Positions 23,761 through 34,620 of a stretch of 64,000 bases of DNA are shown piece after piece. The DNA is taken from the NCBI GenBank assembly GCA_963513935.1, contig OY740769.1, forward strand, positions 101,659,762 to 101,723,761. Reading direction: 5' to 3'. The stretch comes from Aphrophora alni (Eukaryota > Arthropoda > Insecta > Hemiptera > Aphrophoridae). The position numbers were made by a program, and so were the translations under genes. The notes under the pieces are model-generated. The model saw only the letters and a program-made list of their open reading frames with translations. It was not told the DNA's origin and ran no database searches. The first letter of the stretch is position 1. Every line of letters starts with the position of its first letter.

Positions 23761-24390
23761 GGAATGGAAGCTTACGCCAATCTGAACAAAGAACAGCAAT
23801 AATTATTATTGGATTTATAAAATTCTAAACATCACCATATTTTACAACATTTATTCTAATTACCTAAATTTATTGGAGTTAGTAGTTTTAAAACAAATAT
23901 ATTTACAAGTATGAGACCCTGTTTCAATTTTCAAGGGTCAGGACACCAAAGTATGTATACCATGTGAGCGCTTCCTAAAAATATAGGCTTATAACCACAT
24001 AAACCAAATGAAATTCTTTACATTATCAATTGTTACTTTATTTTACAAGTTTAATATAAATTAATTACCACAACATTATTCCAACATGTTTTATAATTTG
24101 AAGTGGTTTCTTTGTTTTGATTATCAAAACAATATATTCTCATTACTGTATATTCATATTTTATATAGAATATACAATAAATAAAAACCTTTAATTTAAG
24201 TATTAAATTGAAAAGGTTTCATTAAATTATACTTATTAAAAAGACAACTAATTAATTATAAAATCACATATATTTTTTAATTAATGTTCCTACATGACAG
24301 ATCACACATTTAATAAGTTTAGCTCACAGATATAATATAAAGAAATATATTAACACTGATTATTCAAATCAAAAGGACATCTAGTAACAC
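23761..24390. other. 3' flank of the duplicated gene
   Basis: This is AT-rich sequence downstream of the minus-strand stop codon. The nearest canonical minus-strand AATAAA is at 24037-24042, about 350 nt past the stop, and could be the poly(A) signal. Nothing else is seen. Confidence 0.4.
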
Positions 24391-24537
24391 CTAAGGGCAG
24401 TCATAGGCATGTAAACTAATTAATTTAAAGATTGATTCTCTTGGTGGGAGCTTGCCTTTTTCTATGTTTGCTTGATACTGCTTGATTTTATGAAGAATTG
24501 AAGACAAGTAAACAGAACTGATGGTTTTTACTTTATT
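24391..24537 (-). CDS. Exon 3 (terminal) of the duplicated gene
   Basis: A 147-nt exon after acceptor TTGCTTTCAG reads NKVKTISSVYLSSILHKIKQ, then YQANIEKGKLPPRESIFKLI and SLHAYDCP, ending in TAG. The Leu/Ile/Lys pattern suggests a short amphipathic helix. If the link to exon 2 is wrong, this would still be a good terminal exon of some minus-strand gene. Confidence 0.6.
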   Translation of the reverse strand, partial: NKVKTISSVYLSSILHKIKQYQANIEKGKLPPRESIFKLISLHAYDCP

Positions 24538-27500
24538 CTGAAAGCAAATAACTTGACTTACATATTCATGTGAAATTTTGCATATTTAAAATATTTTGTG
24601 AATTAATATTTTGATAAAACATTGATAGAAAATATTTAAATTAAATAAATAACTCATAGAACAATTATTTATGCAACCATTTGAAAGTTTTGATTTTAGC
24701 CTCTAGTGATATAAAAATGTTCAGCAACCCAGACAAAATCAAGAGAAAACTGGTTAAATAAAAATCAATTTATATTTTTAAAGTTAAACATTACAGAAAC
24801 CATTTTTAATTTTTAAGGGATAGAAATTGAATATTTTATAATTGTTATTATCACTGTATACAGATTGCACGATTATTGGTACATTTAACAAATATTAATC
24901 ATGTTAAACTATGAAAAATGTATGACTCCATTTTAAATAAATGTTAATTTTGTACAAAAAAATGTCAAAATAAAAAAAAAATTCTTTATATATTACATAA
25001 CTATATAACTAAAACAAGAAAGTATAAATAGTAAAAAAAAATATTACATGTATTTGAAAATAAAGGTTCACATAGTATTACATTTGTATTTTAATTGTTT
25101 GGAATGAAAGAATAACAAGTTGTGTCAACATTGTGTGCACTACAATTCCCCGAAAGCAAGCGAAAGCATAAGATGTTTGTTTAATGGAATTGTATACTGT
25201 TAGCCGAAAGCAAGCGGAAGCATAAGATGTTTGTTTAATGGAATTGTATACTGTTAGCCGCATTTATTTTTGTTTTCACATTTAGTTTACCTTGTGTATT
25301 CAATGGGATAGACTGTCTAAAAATAAACACAAGGTATACCAAATATTTACAACTGTATGTAGTTGGGAAACAAATCACAAAACAATTTAAACAAATAAAA
25401 CAAACCTGCAGCAGTCCGTTTTAAAAGTAATTGATTTATTAAGCATTGTTGATAGACTACTATGTGTCAATTACAACTGCTTATTAACTGGATACAAATC
25501 TAAAAAGGTCTTTTATTACCATAATTATAAATATTGTAATGTACAAAAATGAAATAATTTACCTTTTTGTAATTTTGAATTGGAAACAAAATATGGACTA
25601 TATTGATGTCTATCTATTTAATTTTAATAACTTATTAACCAATATGACAAAACATTACAGCCAACAAAATAGATGTTTTGAAGAAATAAAAAATATGAAG
25701 AAGATTAGAGAACATAATAGATATTCTTACACCAATGGTGACAATGTGGCAACATTCTAGAGTGAGAGGTAAGTCAGCAACCAATTGGACTTCACAGGAC
25801 TATTATCATGATTACTGTTATTGGTGCTGAAACCCCTATTTTTTATTGTTTTCATTATATGCATTTGTAGTTACAACTACTTATTGTATTCATCGATCAA
25901 AGTAGTCCCATGAAGACCAGCTTGTGGCTGCTCTATCTCATCCCCTTCCTCACTGAAATTTATTAAATATCCTTTACATCAATTCTGAGATATCCAAACA
26001 TTCTTGCACAGTCATTGGTTTCTTTCCCTCTACAACTATTGATTCAGAGTTTTTGCGAAGATCATGTTGAATAGATTTTTTTTTTTGTGCAGAATTTAAT
26101 CAAAATGGCCAAATTTGTGAGAAAATAGAAAACTTTATATTATTTGTATTATCATAAGAATAAGGTAGTCTTACTTTCAATATATGATTTAGAAACTTAT
26201 GTTATAACTCTAGCCCCCAAAAAACGATATATATCAAATAAAATCCATCATTTGTTAGTTAGAAGAGTGCATTTTAGGCGGATAACAGAGATTGCCTCAC
26301 AAAATCGCCTTTTTTTTTTTTTTTAAACAAACGGGTACCTCAAACAAATTTGGATATCTTTGTTTTTACAATGGTTTATCTTTCTTTATACTACCTATAC
26401 ATAGATGATAAAGTAAAAAATAATGTAAAAGTGAAACTTACAACTTGGAGGTTTTGTATTTTGCCATTATCTTCATTCCCTTCTTCTGATCTCTCATATT
26501 TCCTAAAGAACAATATAATTTCACAGATTAAATTTTACATTTTATTAATAAAATACTATTTTTTATTGTTGATTACCTTATTATAACATCAGCAATATAA
26601 TATTTTTTAAATTGTATTATTATATGGAATAAAACTCAAACATGTAGCTCATGTATTACTGAAGATGGTGACTTTGACGTTGAAACTCATTTTATTAAGT
26701 AAACATAATTTTTGTGAGATCTTGTTTTCAAGTTTTATTCTATCTAAGATTATCTCACAAGTCAAGCTCAATATTTATTTATTTATATCTTATACGAAAA
26801 AATGTATTGTAATAAAAACTACAGACTATTAAAAAAAATAAATTGGTCCTTATTTGTGTTAAAATGGATCTCTATGTATTATTTCTTATTTTTTATCAGG
26901 GTGTAGGGCGCAAGTTGAGATAAATGTCAATAATTTATGCAGTGCTTGTTGTGGATAAACTACCAACAGACATATTGTTTGAGCAATCTGCCACTTAAAA
27001 TGCTTTACATTTTTACTCCCTTTCTCTTAAAAAAAAAAAAAAAAAAAAATCAGAATTTGAGGATACTCTGTTGGATCTCATCTTATTGTAGTGGACAACT
27101 TTACAGGCTTATTGGTGATTTGAAACATATGACTTCATGTACTTGACAAACATATTTTATATTTGTAACATGAATTTGCCATTCAATGTAAGTCATTTTA
27201 CAAGCACCCTCCTAAATATCATAACTATAAGTGATAGATAGAGTATATGTTGTGAATCATAGAAAGTTCTTGTTCCAGGACTCTCCTCCCAATTATCTTA
27301 TATACTGGTACTGTGTTTATTATAATCACCACCTAGGTTTATTTTTTAGAGATTTAAAAAAAGAAGTGAATTAAGAACAATTTCTTGCAGATAATATAGT
27401 TTCTAAACCTTGGGATAGAGTATATAATATTGATAATATTAATGAAGGATGTTGATTCTCCTGCTACAAAATAAAGTACAATAAAACACAATGCATTAAA

Positions 27501-30500
27501 AAATTAATGTGCTATATTTCGTTACTGTAATTCCCTGATGTAAATTTTAGTAACCACTTCACCATCAATTGTAAGGAATGGTTTTTTATTATGTATATTT
27601 TATGTAATTTGCACATTTCTAAGTAAGGACTCTTAATTTTAGATTGCTTTTTAGGTATGTTTCATTGTAAGAAGTTTATAAGCAATTTTCCTTACCGCCA
27701 CTTCCCCAAAACAATGACGGTACATCTAAGGTGGGGAGAAGGACGGTATGGTGTAAGTTAGCTAGTTTAAGTAACATTTGGTTAGTTGTTAGTTAGAACC
27801 CTCTAACGATGGTAACATAGTTACCAAAATGTACATCAGGGAGAATTACAGTAACAAAATATAGAACATTAATTTTATAATTCATTGTGTTTTGTTATTG
27901 AACCTTATTTTGTGGTAGAGGAATCAACATCCTTTATTATTAATTTCACCACTGTGTTTATGAACAATAATTGATAATGTTGATGGAATTCTGAATGAAT
28001 TGAGTAAAATTATTTTAGTATTTATAATAAATGTATTTCAATTGTTAAAAATTGGGCACTCATGCTTGCAGCTCCTTGGATTTCAAATGAAATTCGTCAG
28101 CTGATGAAACATCATAATTTTGCTTCTTGCAAGGCAAGGAAATCAAACAAAATTGAACAATGTTGTAAAGACATTGAACTGTATCACAGATTTAGAAATG
28201 GAGCAGTAATTGAGAAATTCTAAAATCAGGTACTCACATACTAAATCCAAAAAAATTAATGCTCAGCTTTTTTGTGGCATGGTGCGTCAAGTGATTGAGA
28301 ATAGTTAGAGGTCAATATTCTCAGTCGGTAATCATATCACTTGATGAGTTAAATAATTACATTGAAGCTCTTTCCTTTGATGTAAATGCTGATTGTTTAA
28401 ATAACTTTATGTTACTGTTGGAAGTAAATCATTGTATGCAAAAGTTTTATACTTCTCTCTGGTTGTGTTCACCAATGTTGTTAAAGCTATATGTAGGGAA
28501 CGTAGAATGGGTGCAGATGGTGTATCTATTAGTTTTATTAAAGGTACAGTAGAACTCTAATTATTCGGATCAGATTGAGATATTTTTTAAAATCGGGTTT
28601 TAAAGGCACATTGTCCTGCGAGCAATGAATATGCAGAAATTGCGCGCAGTAGTTGACCCTTCTAACTGCGAATATAGTGTAGCGATAGTGGAGGGCGTGG
28701 GGGGGAGCGATTACTCACACTGCCTCGCCACCCTGCTACTGTCACTCACTACAGTCTACTGTATTAATAGTCAGTCGGCCAGTGCTTCTTCAACCTGCCG
28801 GGTGAATTGATATGTTGACTTTCTTGTGTTCCTTAGTGTTTTGATTATCGTGTGCTACGATGAGTTTTAAGAGGAAACGTGTGGTGTTATCGTTGGCCGA
28901 TAAAATTAAAATTATCGAACAGTTGGACAAAGTTGTCTCGGGTAAAAACTTAGCCGAGGTGTACAAAGTGGGAACATCAACAATATCGGACATTAAAAAG
29001 AAAATTTATGTAATGTAAACATTGTAGTTGATATTGTTTTTTTCACAATAAATACCGTAAATGTTCTCTATTGTGTTTTATTTATGTTTTTTTCCTAAAA
29101 AAGGCCTTTTATCTACAAAAATCCAATTACTGTATCCGGATTTTTGATTATCCGGATCAGGTCTGGTCGCAATTAATCCGGATAATTGGAGTTCTACTGT
29201 ACTATTGTGTTACTATGCCTATATTACAAAGTTATTGAATGTGTTATTACCAGGTTGTGTTTGTATGCTCGCTTTAGTCTGTCCTATTGATAAAATATCA
29301 ATTAAGAAACATTAGACCATTCTACTGATTTCATCTATATATCTTAAGTGTATTTTCCATCAAGAAACCACAACTTATTTTGACATAGATAATATTTTTA
29401 GTACATTCCAGTCTGATTATCACAGGGACTACTATGGGTCTTCTTATACAACTGATAAAATGAGGCTGGCGATGTATCGCAGATAACTTACCATACTTTA
29501 TTTAATTTTTCTAAGGTTTTCAACTGCTAAGGTTTTAATCATTTGTTGCTACTGGTATATATTTCAGGAAGAATATGTGTTTCTGTAGGAGATAGTATAT
29601 ATGGTTGGAGTCCTATCTATAGTGGAATTCCACACGCATCATTTTTATGTCCTTTATCATTCAGAATTTATATGAATCATTTTTATAAAGTATAAAAATA
29701 TTGTAAATTTCATTCATACTAAGATCAATTTCCATTTTTAGATTGCTGATATTGGTATTATATAAAAAGTGCAAGATTTCGTCCTATTTTTAATTAAAAT
29801 TTTTGAAACTTCCATACTTTATTAACTTTCAATATCACTATACCAAATCATAATGTTTAACAATTTTTTTTACTTTGTCAGTTTGCTGCTTGTGGTAATA
29901 AAGTTTGTGATTGCTATTCTAACACTGCCATAAATAGTACCAGGGGGGGCAGGTCAAGTGTCGCCAAAACCCGGGGACATAAAAAAAATATAAAGGTATA
30001 AAAAAATTTAAAAAAATGTAGTAAACACATTATCATCAAAATAAATTTTACAATGAACAACATTTCATTAAGATATCTTAATAAAACTGTTCCATAAATA
30101 ATATAACCACGGATCATAAGTCTGAAACCATAATCATTATGGTTGCACAATCTGCAATAATCCCGCCCTGTACAAATTTATCAATAATTATATTAGGAAT
30201 ACAATGTCTAACCCCAGACTGAATTCTCAGGCAGTTTTGAGCATTGAGCGTGAACGGGCTCATGCTATCAACCTTAACATGTTAGCCGACAAGTATTTTC
30301 ACATGAAGAAAGGAAGAAGTTTTAAGTAGTAATTGTAACTATAACAGCTTACAAGATTTTTGTAAATAATAAACCTTGATGTTTAAAGTTGCAGTCTTTC
30401 TTTCCCTTTTATAGATAATAAATTAGTTTAAACTTAAAGCTTGCATGTACTTTTGAGTGTGATACTTCAGAGCATTAGCATATTTAAGTACATTGTTACC

Positions 30501-31568
30501 AACAGATAGTTCTATGCTTAAATTAATTTACTTTCATTTCAATAAGGAGTAAAAATGTCTAATACTACCCAGTAGTAATTACATATAGTACCATGGGGTG
30601 GAATTGCTTGCAGTTGAAGAGGGCTTTGTTATTGGGGGGGGGGGGGGCAAACAATGTAGCTATGCCACTGTGTTCTAAGTTTCAAGGTTACTAAAGTCAT
30701 ACTTTGTAGCCAAAATGAGTGATGTTTTATAGTTTATTCATGTAATGTAATTATCAATGTTTATAACACAATTTGTTGTGAAGTAAATTTGTATTTTACT
30801 TGTGACAACTAGTAATTTTTATATAAATTAACAATAATTTTTATTATTATTTTCATTATTATTATTTATTCTTTGTTGTTTTATGAATAGCTAAGATGGC
30901 AAAGAGAGTTTGATAGTCCTAACTTCACTAGGTTTACCCAAAAATAAAAACATATTCATTCATTCGCTTTCTCTCTTTCTCCTTCTCTAGAGATACTTTG
31001 TAAAGTGAAAATTTTGTATTGGGAATAGAAATTGATGTTAAAATTTTCTATTTCTTGGGTCTCTTATATCTAATACAAGAGTCTAACAAAGTTTTTTTTT
31101 ATTTTTGAAATTAGTAGATTTGATTTTGAGGAATTGAATCTTTTATAACAGCTTCATGACAATTTCTAGGTTTCTAATCATAAACTCCCAAATTTGCATT
31201 TTTTTAAGAGATGACAACCAATCTTTTTAATTTCTGTTGAACCAAAAATATGAATAGGGCCTTTTTCACAATAGATCTGTTTTAGTTTTATAACAGTTAC
31301 CCAAAAATTTGTAATTACACGAAAAAAAGACAAAAACTCCAAATAAAACAAACAAACAAAATGCCTAGAAATGGATAAAATATTTACAAATACCAAGTTT
31401 AATATAAATCAGTACACTCATTTTGACTTTCAAGTATTGCACAGATGACATATACACATCATTATAAAAATCTTTTTTTTGAGGGTCAAGGAACCTTAAA
31501 ATGGACATTTACAAAAAAGAAAAAAGGCAATACAATTTTGTGTCGCCCATCACCATAATCACCAAATT

Positions 31569-31632
<64 letters not shown>

Positions 31633-34145
31633 CGAAAGTGTTTAATAAATAATAATTCACATTATATATTTAGGTAACCACATTCATGTTTTATTTGAAC
31701 TAAGAAATATTTGTATAAACTTCAAAGTGGCAAATAAAAGAACATAGATAAATTTCATAACAAATACTTTATTTACACCTTGCAAATATTGTTGCAAATA
31801 AAGTGTTTGTTGTAGAAAGTTGAGTTTTTCATTTGGTGTCATGATTAACATAAACATATATTAAATGTTGAGCTTGATTTATGAGAAAAATTATACAGTA
31901 TAAAAAACACACAGAACACAATTCTCACAAAAAATATGCCTAAGTATCAGATGCGTTTCAACCACAAGGTCGTCCTCTTCAGTGTCCTCTTCAAGGTTGT
32001 TATAGTTTGATTGGTGTAGCTCATGTATCACTGAAGAGGACGACCTTGTCGTTGAAACGTGTCTGATACTTAGGTGTATTTTTTGTGAGAATTGTGTACT
32101 GTGTGTTTGTTATAGTGTAACATAAACATACACTAGACTTTTTTAAATAAATACTAGTGACTACTTATCAACATATTGTTGTATATTAGCATTATAAACT
32201 TATAAATAAAATAATTACTATCTGCTTTCACTTACATATTGTAGTTTTGAATGTTACTATCCAAATTGATGTTGTTATTTGAATTGCTCCCCATTACAAT
32301 ATTTGAAAAAATGGAAGGTTTCTTTGAAAAACTTCGTGGTGGAAAAACATCACTTCTTGATTGAGAATATTGATTCCTAAGAAGATTGTGTAAGACGTCT
32401 TTAAAATTAGTATAATTCTTTGGCATACAGTTACATGGAGGCCTCAAATTATCCGGATTTAAATTAGCCTGTTCAAATTCTGGTTGCTCCACATCCCATG
32501 GATTTTTATATTTACACAGGTTTACTTCTTCGATTGACTGTTCTTTTTCTTCAGAAAAGTCTTCTTCATGAATTGCTGGGCATTTACGACGTTTTTTTCT
32601 TATTAATTTTGACACGGAAAATGCACTATTAGATTTGTTATCCTTACAGTAATTAGACTCTTCTTCGACATTTGATGGATAATGACTTTTTGTTCTTGAT
32701 AATTTTGGCTCCATGGATAATTCATAATTAGACTGGTTTAGTGTTTCATATTTCTGTACTAAATTTTTTGAAATAGGTTTTGTTTTGATTAATGAAAGTA
32801 ACTGTTGAATATTTATACCAAGATTGTGGCTTTTATTTATCGACTGACCAACCACAAATGGATATCTGTTATTGTAATTAAAGTACAGAGGCCTATGAAC
32901 TTGTTTCATTCTGGATGATAATGTTGACTGCGTGTAACGTGCAGGAACACCAAATTGATTATTTTCATCACATTGCCTTTCACTCCATAATTCTACTTCA
33001 CCGTTACCTTCATACTCTCTTTTGTCTTTATTTAATGCTTCCGAAGGAAGTGCTGTATATCTTCTGGGCTTTTTCTCTTCATTTTGCATATTCACATCAT
33101 TTTGATTTGTGTGCACAGTAATATTATTGATACCATTGTCTTCTAAGGACTTTGCCTTTTGAGACAATTTTTGTACATGATGAAAAAGATTATTAGAAAT
33201 GTTTTTCTGCTTGAATTGATATTCTTTTCCCTTATTATGTATTAAATTACTATTATCCACCTCTGGTTTCCCGGAAATAATTTGAGATATTTTTGACTTA
33301 CTTAACTTTACCTTTTTAGGATTTTTATAAGCACTTTTTCCTTTACCTTCTTCAGAAAACTTTTGGCTGTGAATGATTTTACTTATTAATCCATTTGTTT
33401 GTTTTTTATCTTTAAGAGAAGACCCACTTTTCATTTTATTTTTTGATTTCTTTACCACTTTAATACTGTTTATTGAAGATGTACCTAATTGGTTGACAGT
33501 ATTTAACGACAATTTTTCAGAAGTCAAGGAGCCAACACATTCTGATATTCTCATCATTACATCTCTAATGACATTTGTACTATCAGTAGGACTATTTAAT
33601 TGTAAATTAGGAACACAAATTTTTGACATTTTCCCTTCACTTTGAGTGTCCATATCATTTTTGTTTATTTCAGTTGTATTGTTTTCGAAAACATTGTGTT
33701 CTAAGGATCTAGACTTTGGAGATATTTTGGGTGGTTGAGAATAAATATAAAAAATATTTTTCTGTTTTAAGTCATCTGGTTTTCCCTTATTGTGTATTAA
33801 ACTACTACTATTCACCATCGGGTTTTGTGTAATATTTTGAGATACATTTGACGATACAAAAGATGGCATAGTGTGTTTATTTAGCTTTGCTTTTTTTGAG
33901 GTTGTAGAAACTTTTTTTCCTTTTATTTTATCAGAATCTTTTTGGCTTTGCATGTTTTTACACCATAATCCATCGTTTTGTTTTTGTTTTTTATCTTTAA
34001 GAATAGACACACTTTTCTTTATCTTCCTTGGTTTTTTAACTGCTCTTGTACTTTCTACTGAAGATGTAAATGTACTTCCTCGATTGATTGTATTGTACAC
34101 ACTTTTATCATATTTAAAGGAGCTGCCACATTCTGATAACTCCAT
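24391..34145 (-). CDS. Unrecognised Lys/Asn-rich protein with internal duplication, three exons
   Basis: The inferred gene joins 34145-32236, 26502-26442 and 24537-24391, giving about 705 residues. Splice phases agree throughout. Exon 1 ends AT at donor GTAAGTG, exon 2 starts with G to complete an ATG codon, and exon 2 ends in phase 0 at GTAAGTT. Exon 3 starts in phase 0 after TTGCTTTCAG and ends in TAG. The start ATG at 34145 lies in AAAATGGAG, a good insect context, and an in-frame TGA lies upstream at 34224-34226. The protein is hydrophilic, rich in Lys, Ser and Asn, with basic clusters (IRKKRRKCP, about residue 514) that could be nuclear signals. It has no signal peptide or membrane span. 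I recognise no domain. Earlier coding exons cannot be excluded. Confidence 0.65.
25150..25260. repeat. 54-bp tandem duplication
   Basis: The two copies start CCGAAAGCAAGCGRAAGCAT at 25150 and 25204, and a third begins (CCG) at 25258. I see a single difference between the full copies. The array lies in the second intron of the duplicated gene. Confidence 0.9.
25887..26080 (-). other. Coding-like fragment in two frames, unassigned
   Basis: Minus-strand text reads IQHDLRKNSESIVVEGKKPM with TVQECLDISEL, then in another frame SEEGDEIEQPQAGLHGTTLI and DEYNK before a stop. An acceptor-like AAATTTCAG precedes the second part. It may be a decayed transposase or extra exons of the host gene. I cannot decide, and the frames do not join cleanly. 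Confidence 0.25.
26442..26502 (-). CDS. Exon 2 of the duplicated gene
   Basis: A 61-nt exon lies between acceptor TTGTTCTTTAG and donor GTAAGTTTC. It is open only in the frame required by exon 1, reading KYERSEEGNEDNGKIQNLQV after the split Met codon. The acidic composition fits the rest of the protein. Confidence 0.6.
26640..26730 (+). repeat. Decayed copy of the hammerhead-like repeat
   Basis: GTAGCTCATGTATTACTGAA, GATGGTGACTTTGACGTTGA and AACTC correspond base for base to the better motif at 32015-32060, and TTTTTGTGAGA follows in both. The core CTGAAGA...GAAAC remains, but the pairing arms are degraded. Confidence 0.55.
27436..27945. mobile_element. Foldback element in intron 1
   Basis: AATGAAGGATGTTGATTCTC...CATTAATTTTT-type sequence at 27436-27555 is repeated in inverse at 27820-27945. 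Examples are AACATCCTTTATTATTAA and TGTACATCAGGGAGAATTAC against GTAATTCCCTGATGTAAAT. An inner pair also matches (CCTTACCGCCACTTCCCC near 27693, GGGGAGAAGGACGGTATGG near 27736). No coding and no clear target duplication are seen. Confidence 0.65.
28545..29201 (+). mobile_element. 653-bp pogo/Tigger-derived element with TA duplication
   Basis: Inverted ends CAGTAGAACTCTAATTATTC (28547) and GAATTATCCG-type text ending GGAGTTCTACTG (29199) are flanked by TA on both sides (28545-28546 and 29200-29201). ATCCGGAT-type subterminal repeats are present. A short open frame for the N-terminal DNA-binding domain survives, but the DDE domain is deleted. It is therefore a non-autonomous derivative. Confidence 0.9.
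28860..29018 (+). CDS. CENP-B/Tigger N-terminal helix-turn-helix fragment inside the element
   Basis: This intact 52-codon frame begins MSFKRKRVVLSLADKIKIIE and continues KNLAEVYKVGTSTISDIKKK before TAA. It is the CENP-B-N type HTH (psq-like) of pogo/Tigger transposases, which binds the element's ends. The second HTH and the catalytic DDE domain are missing, so any product could at most bind DNA. It is preserved without stops, but the frame is short and this may be chance. Confidence 0.75.
   Translation: MSFKRKRVVLSLADKIKIIEQLDKVVSGKNLAEVYKVGTSTISDIKKKIYVM
29936..30190. repeat. Unassigned G-rich repeat fragment
   Basis: A G-run followed by GTGTCGCCAAAACCCGGGG stands out. A second G-run at 30636-30648, with GTAGCTATGCCACTGTG after it, resembles the end of a dispersed repeat. 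The family is not recognised. Confidence 0.3.
31571..31629 (+). repeat. 59-nt poly(A) tract
   Basis: An uninterrupted A-run inside intron 1. It could be the tail of a retroposed sequence, but no source transcript is recognised upstream and no flanking duplication is evident. Confidence 0.9.
31893..32125. mobile_element. Inverted-repeat element carrying hammerhead-like motifs (Penelope-like pLTR type)
   Basis: The left arm (31893-31990) and right arm (32028-32125) are near-perfect reverse complements. ACAATTCTCACAAAAAATAT pairs with ATTTTTTGTGAGAATTGT, and GTCGTCCTCTTCAGTG pairs with CACTGAAGAGGACGAC. A spacer of about 37 bp contains GTTGTTATAGTTTGATTGG. Each arm holds CTGAAGA...GAAACG. Penelope-like elements have hammerhead motifs in their terminal repeats and often leave inverted solo ends. 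That assignment is inference. Confidence 0.7.
32025..32069 (+). ncRNA. Hammerhead-ribozyme-like motif, complete pairing
   Basis: The elements read in order. Stem I 5' GUAUCA is at 32025-32030 and core CUGAAGA at 32031-32037. One extra G is at 32038. Stem II GACGA/UCGUU (32039-32043 with 32049-32053) has a CCUUG loop, and core GAAA is at 32054-32057. A short stem III ACG/UGU has no loop, then cleavage base C is at 32063 and stem I 3' UGAUAC at 32064-32069, perfectly complementary to the 5' strand. Predicted cut: between 32063 and 32064. The loopless stem III suggests it would work best as a dimer. The unpaired base after CUGAAGA departs from the textbook core, so activity is unproven. Confidence 0.6.
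32236..34145 (-). CDS. Exon 1: large coding exon with tandem 185-residue duplication
   Basis: This exon is 1910 nt. Counting from the ATG at 34145, copy 1 (about residues 1-173) and copy 2 (about 191-358) align with an offset near 185. Shared blocks include ILKDKKQKQNDGL / SLKDKKQTNGL, SSSLIHNKGKPDDLKQKNI / NSNLIHNKGKEYQFKQKNI, and SLEHN / SLEDN, followed by Asn/Asp-rich text. Similarity also extends upstream of the ATG (NLTNVFRNLKM / DSTNVIRDVMM), hinting that coding or the duplicated DNA starts further up. An acceptor-like CTTTAG ends at 34156. The C-terminal half is unique: acidic and basic patches, then NPWDVEQPEFEQANLNPDNL and RPPCNC. The exon would read through to TAA at 32232 if the donor were not used. 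Confidence 0.75.
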
Positions 34146-34226
34146 TTTCAAGTTTCTAAAGACATTTGTCAAGTTATTAGGAACAAAATTGACAGTGACA
34201 TGATAATTTTTATCAGAATTACCTCA

Positions 34227-34620
34227 AAACGTATGAGTATTGATTATAAATTATATTTAGAAATAGTAATAAACAAGTAAATATGACAATTTTAAGTTTC
34301 ATTTCAGCCCTATTTTATTTTATAAATTTTGCTAACTGACTTTTGCCTTGTAAACTAACATCTAGCCAGTTAGTTTACATATGTAGGATATATTAGTTTT
34401 AACATTTTGGAAGTATTTATTGTATATTAAAACTTATAAAACAATACTGGTAGTATAATATTTCAGAAAAACATGAAATTACTTATTGACAATAGTGAGT
34501 AGGGTGGGTACAAATAAAAGTTGGGACTGAAAGGACTTTAATATAAACATTTATAAAATGTGTATAAATGTAATTTAGCAAAACTATTTGGGGACCTAGT
34601 GTTGAAATGAAAATAAATGC
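34227..34620. other. Upstream flank of the duplicated gene
   Basis: AT-rich, with no convincing further exon or promoter element recognised. The promoter of the minus-strand gene should lie here or beyond. Confidence 0.4.

Larger units (their letters stand above)
28040..29700 (+). pseudogene. Jockey-like non-LTR reverse transcriptase relic, split by a Tigger insertion
   Basis: Part 1 (28060-28546) carries APWISNEIRQLMKHHNFASC, the linker between endonuclease and RT, and further on MGADGVSISFIKG, the RT-0/RT-1 entry. Part 2 (29202-29700) carries TYFDIDNIFSTFQSDYHRDY and RICVSVGDSIYGWSPIYSGI with PHASFLCPLSFRIYMNHF, matching the RT block normally reading SGVPQGSVLGPLLF-IYIN. The YADD catalytic motif that should follow is destroyed (FIHTKINF). 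Numerous frameshifts make the copy old. The Tigger element at 28547-29199 interrupts it exactly at a TA. Confidence 0.75.

Noticed and set aside
25272..25321. A 26-nt mini-exon candidate on the minus strand (TTTTTAG, then ACAGTCTATCCC, then GTAAAC)
   Set aside because: Including it would break the phase into the terminal exon at 24537 and create a stop, so it was left out of the gene model.
32915..34203. Plus-strand open frames opposite the large exon
   Set aside because: Phe/Leu/Ser-rich antisense shadows of the Lys/Asn-rich minus-strand protein.
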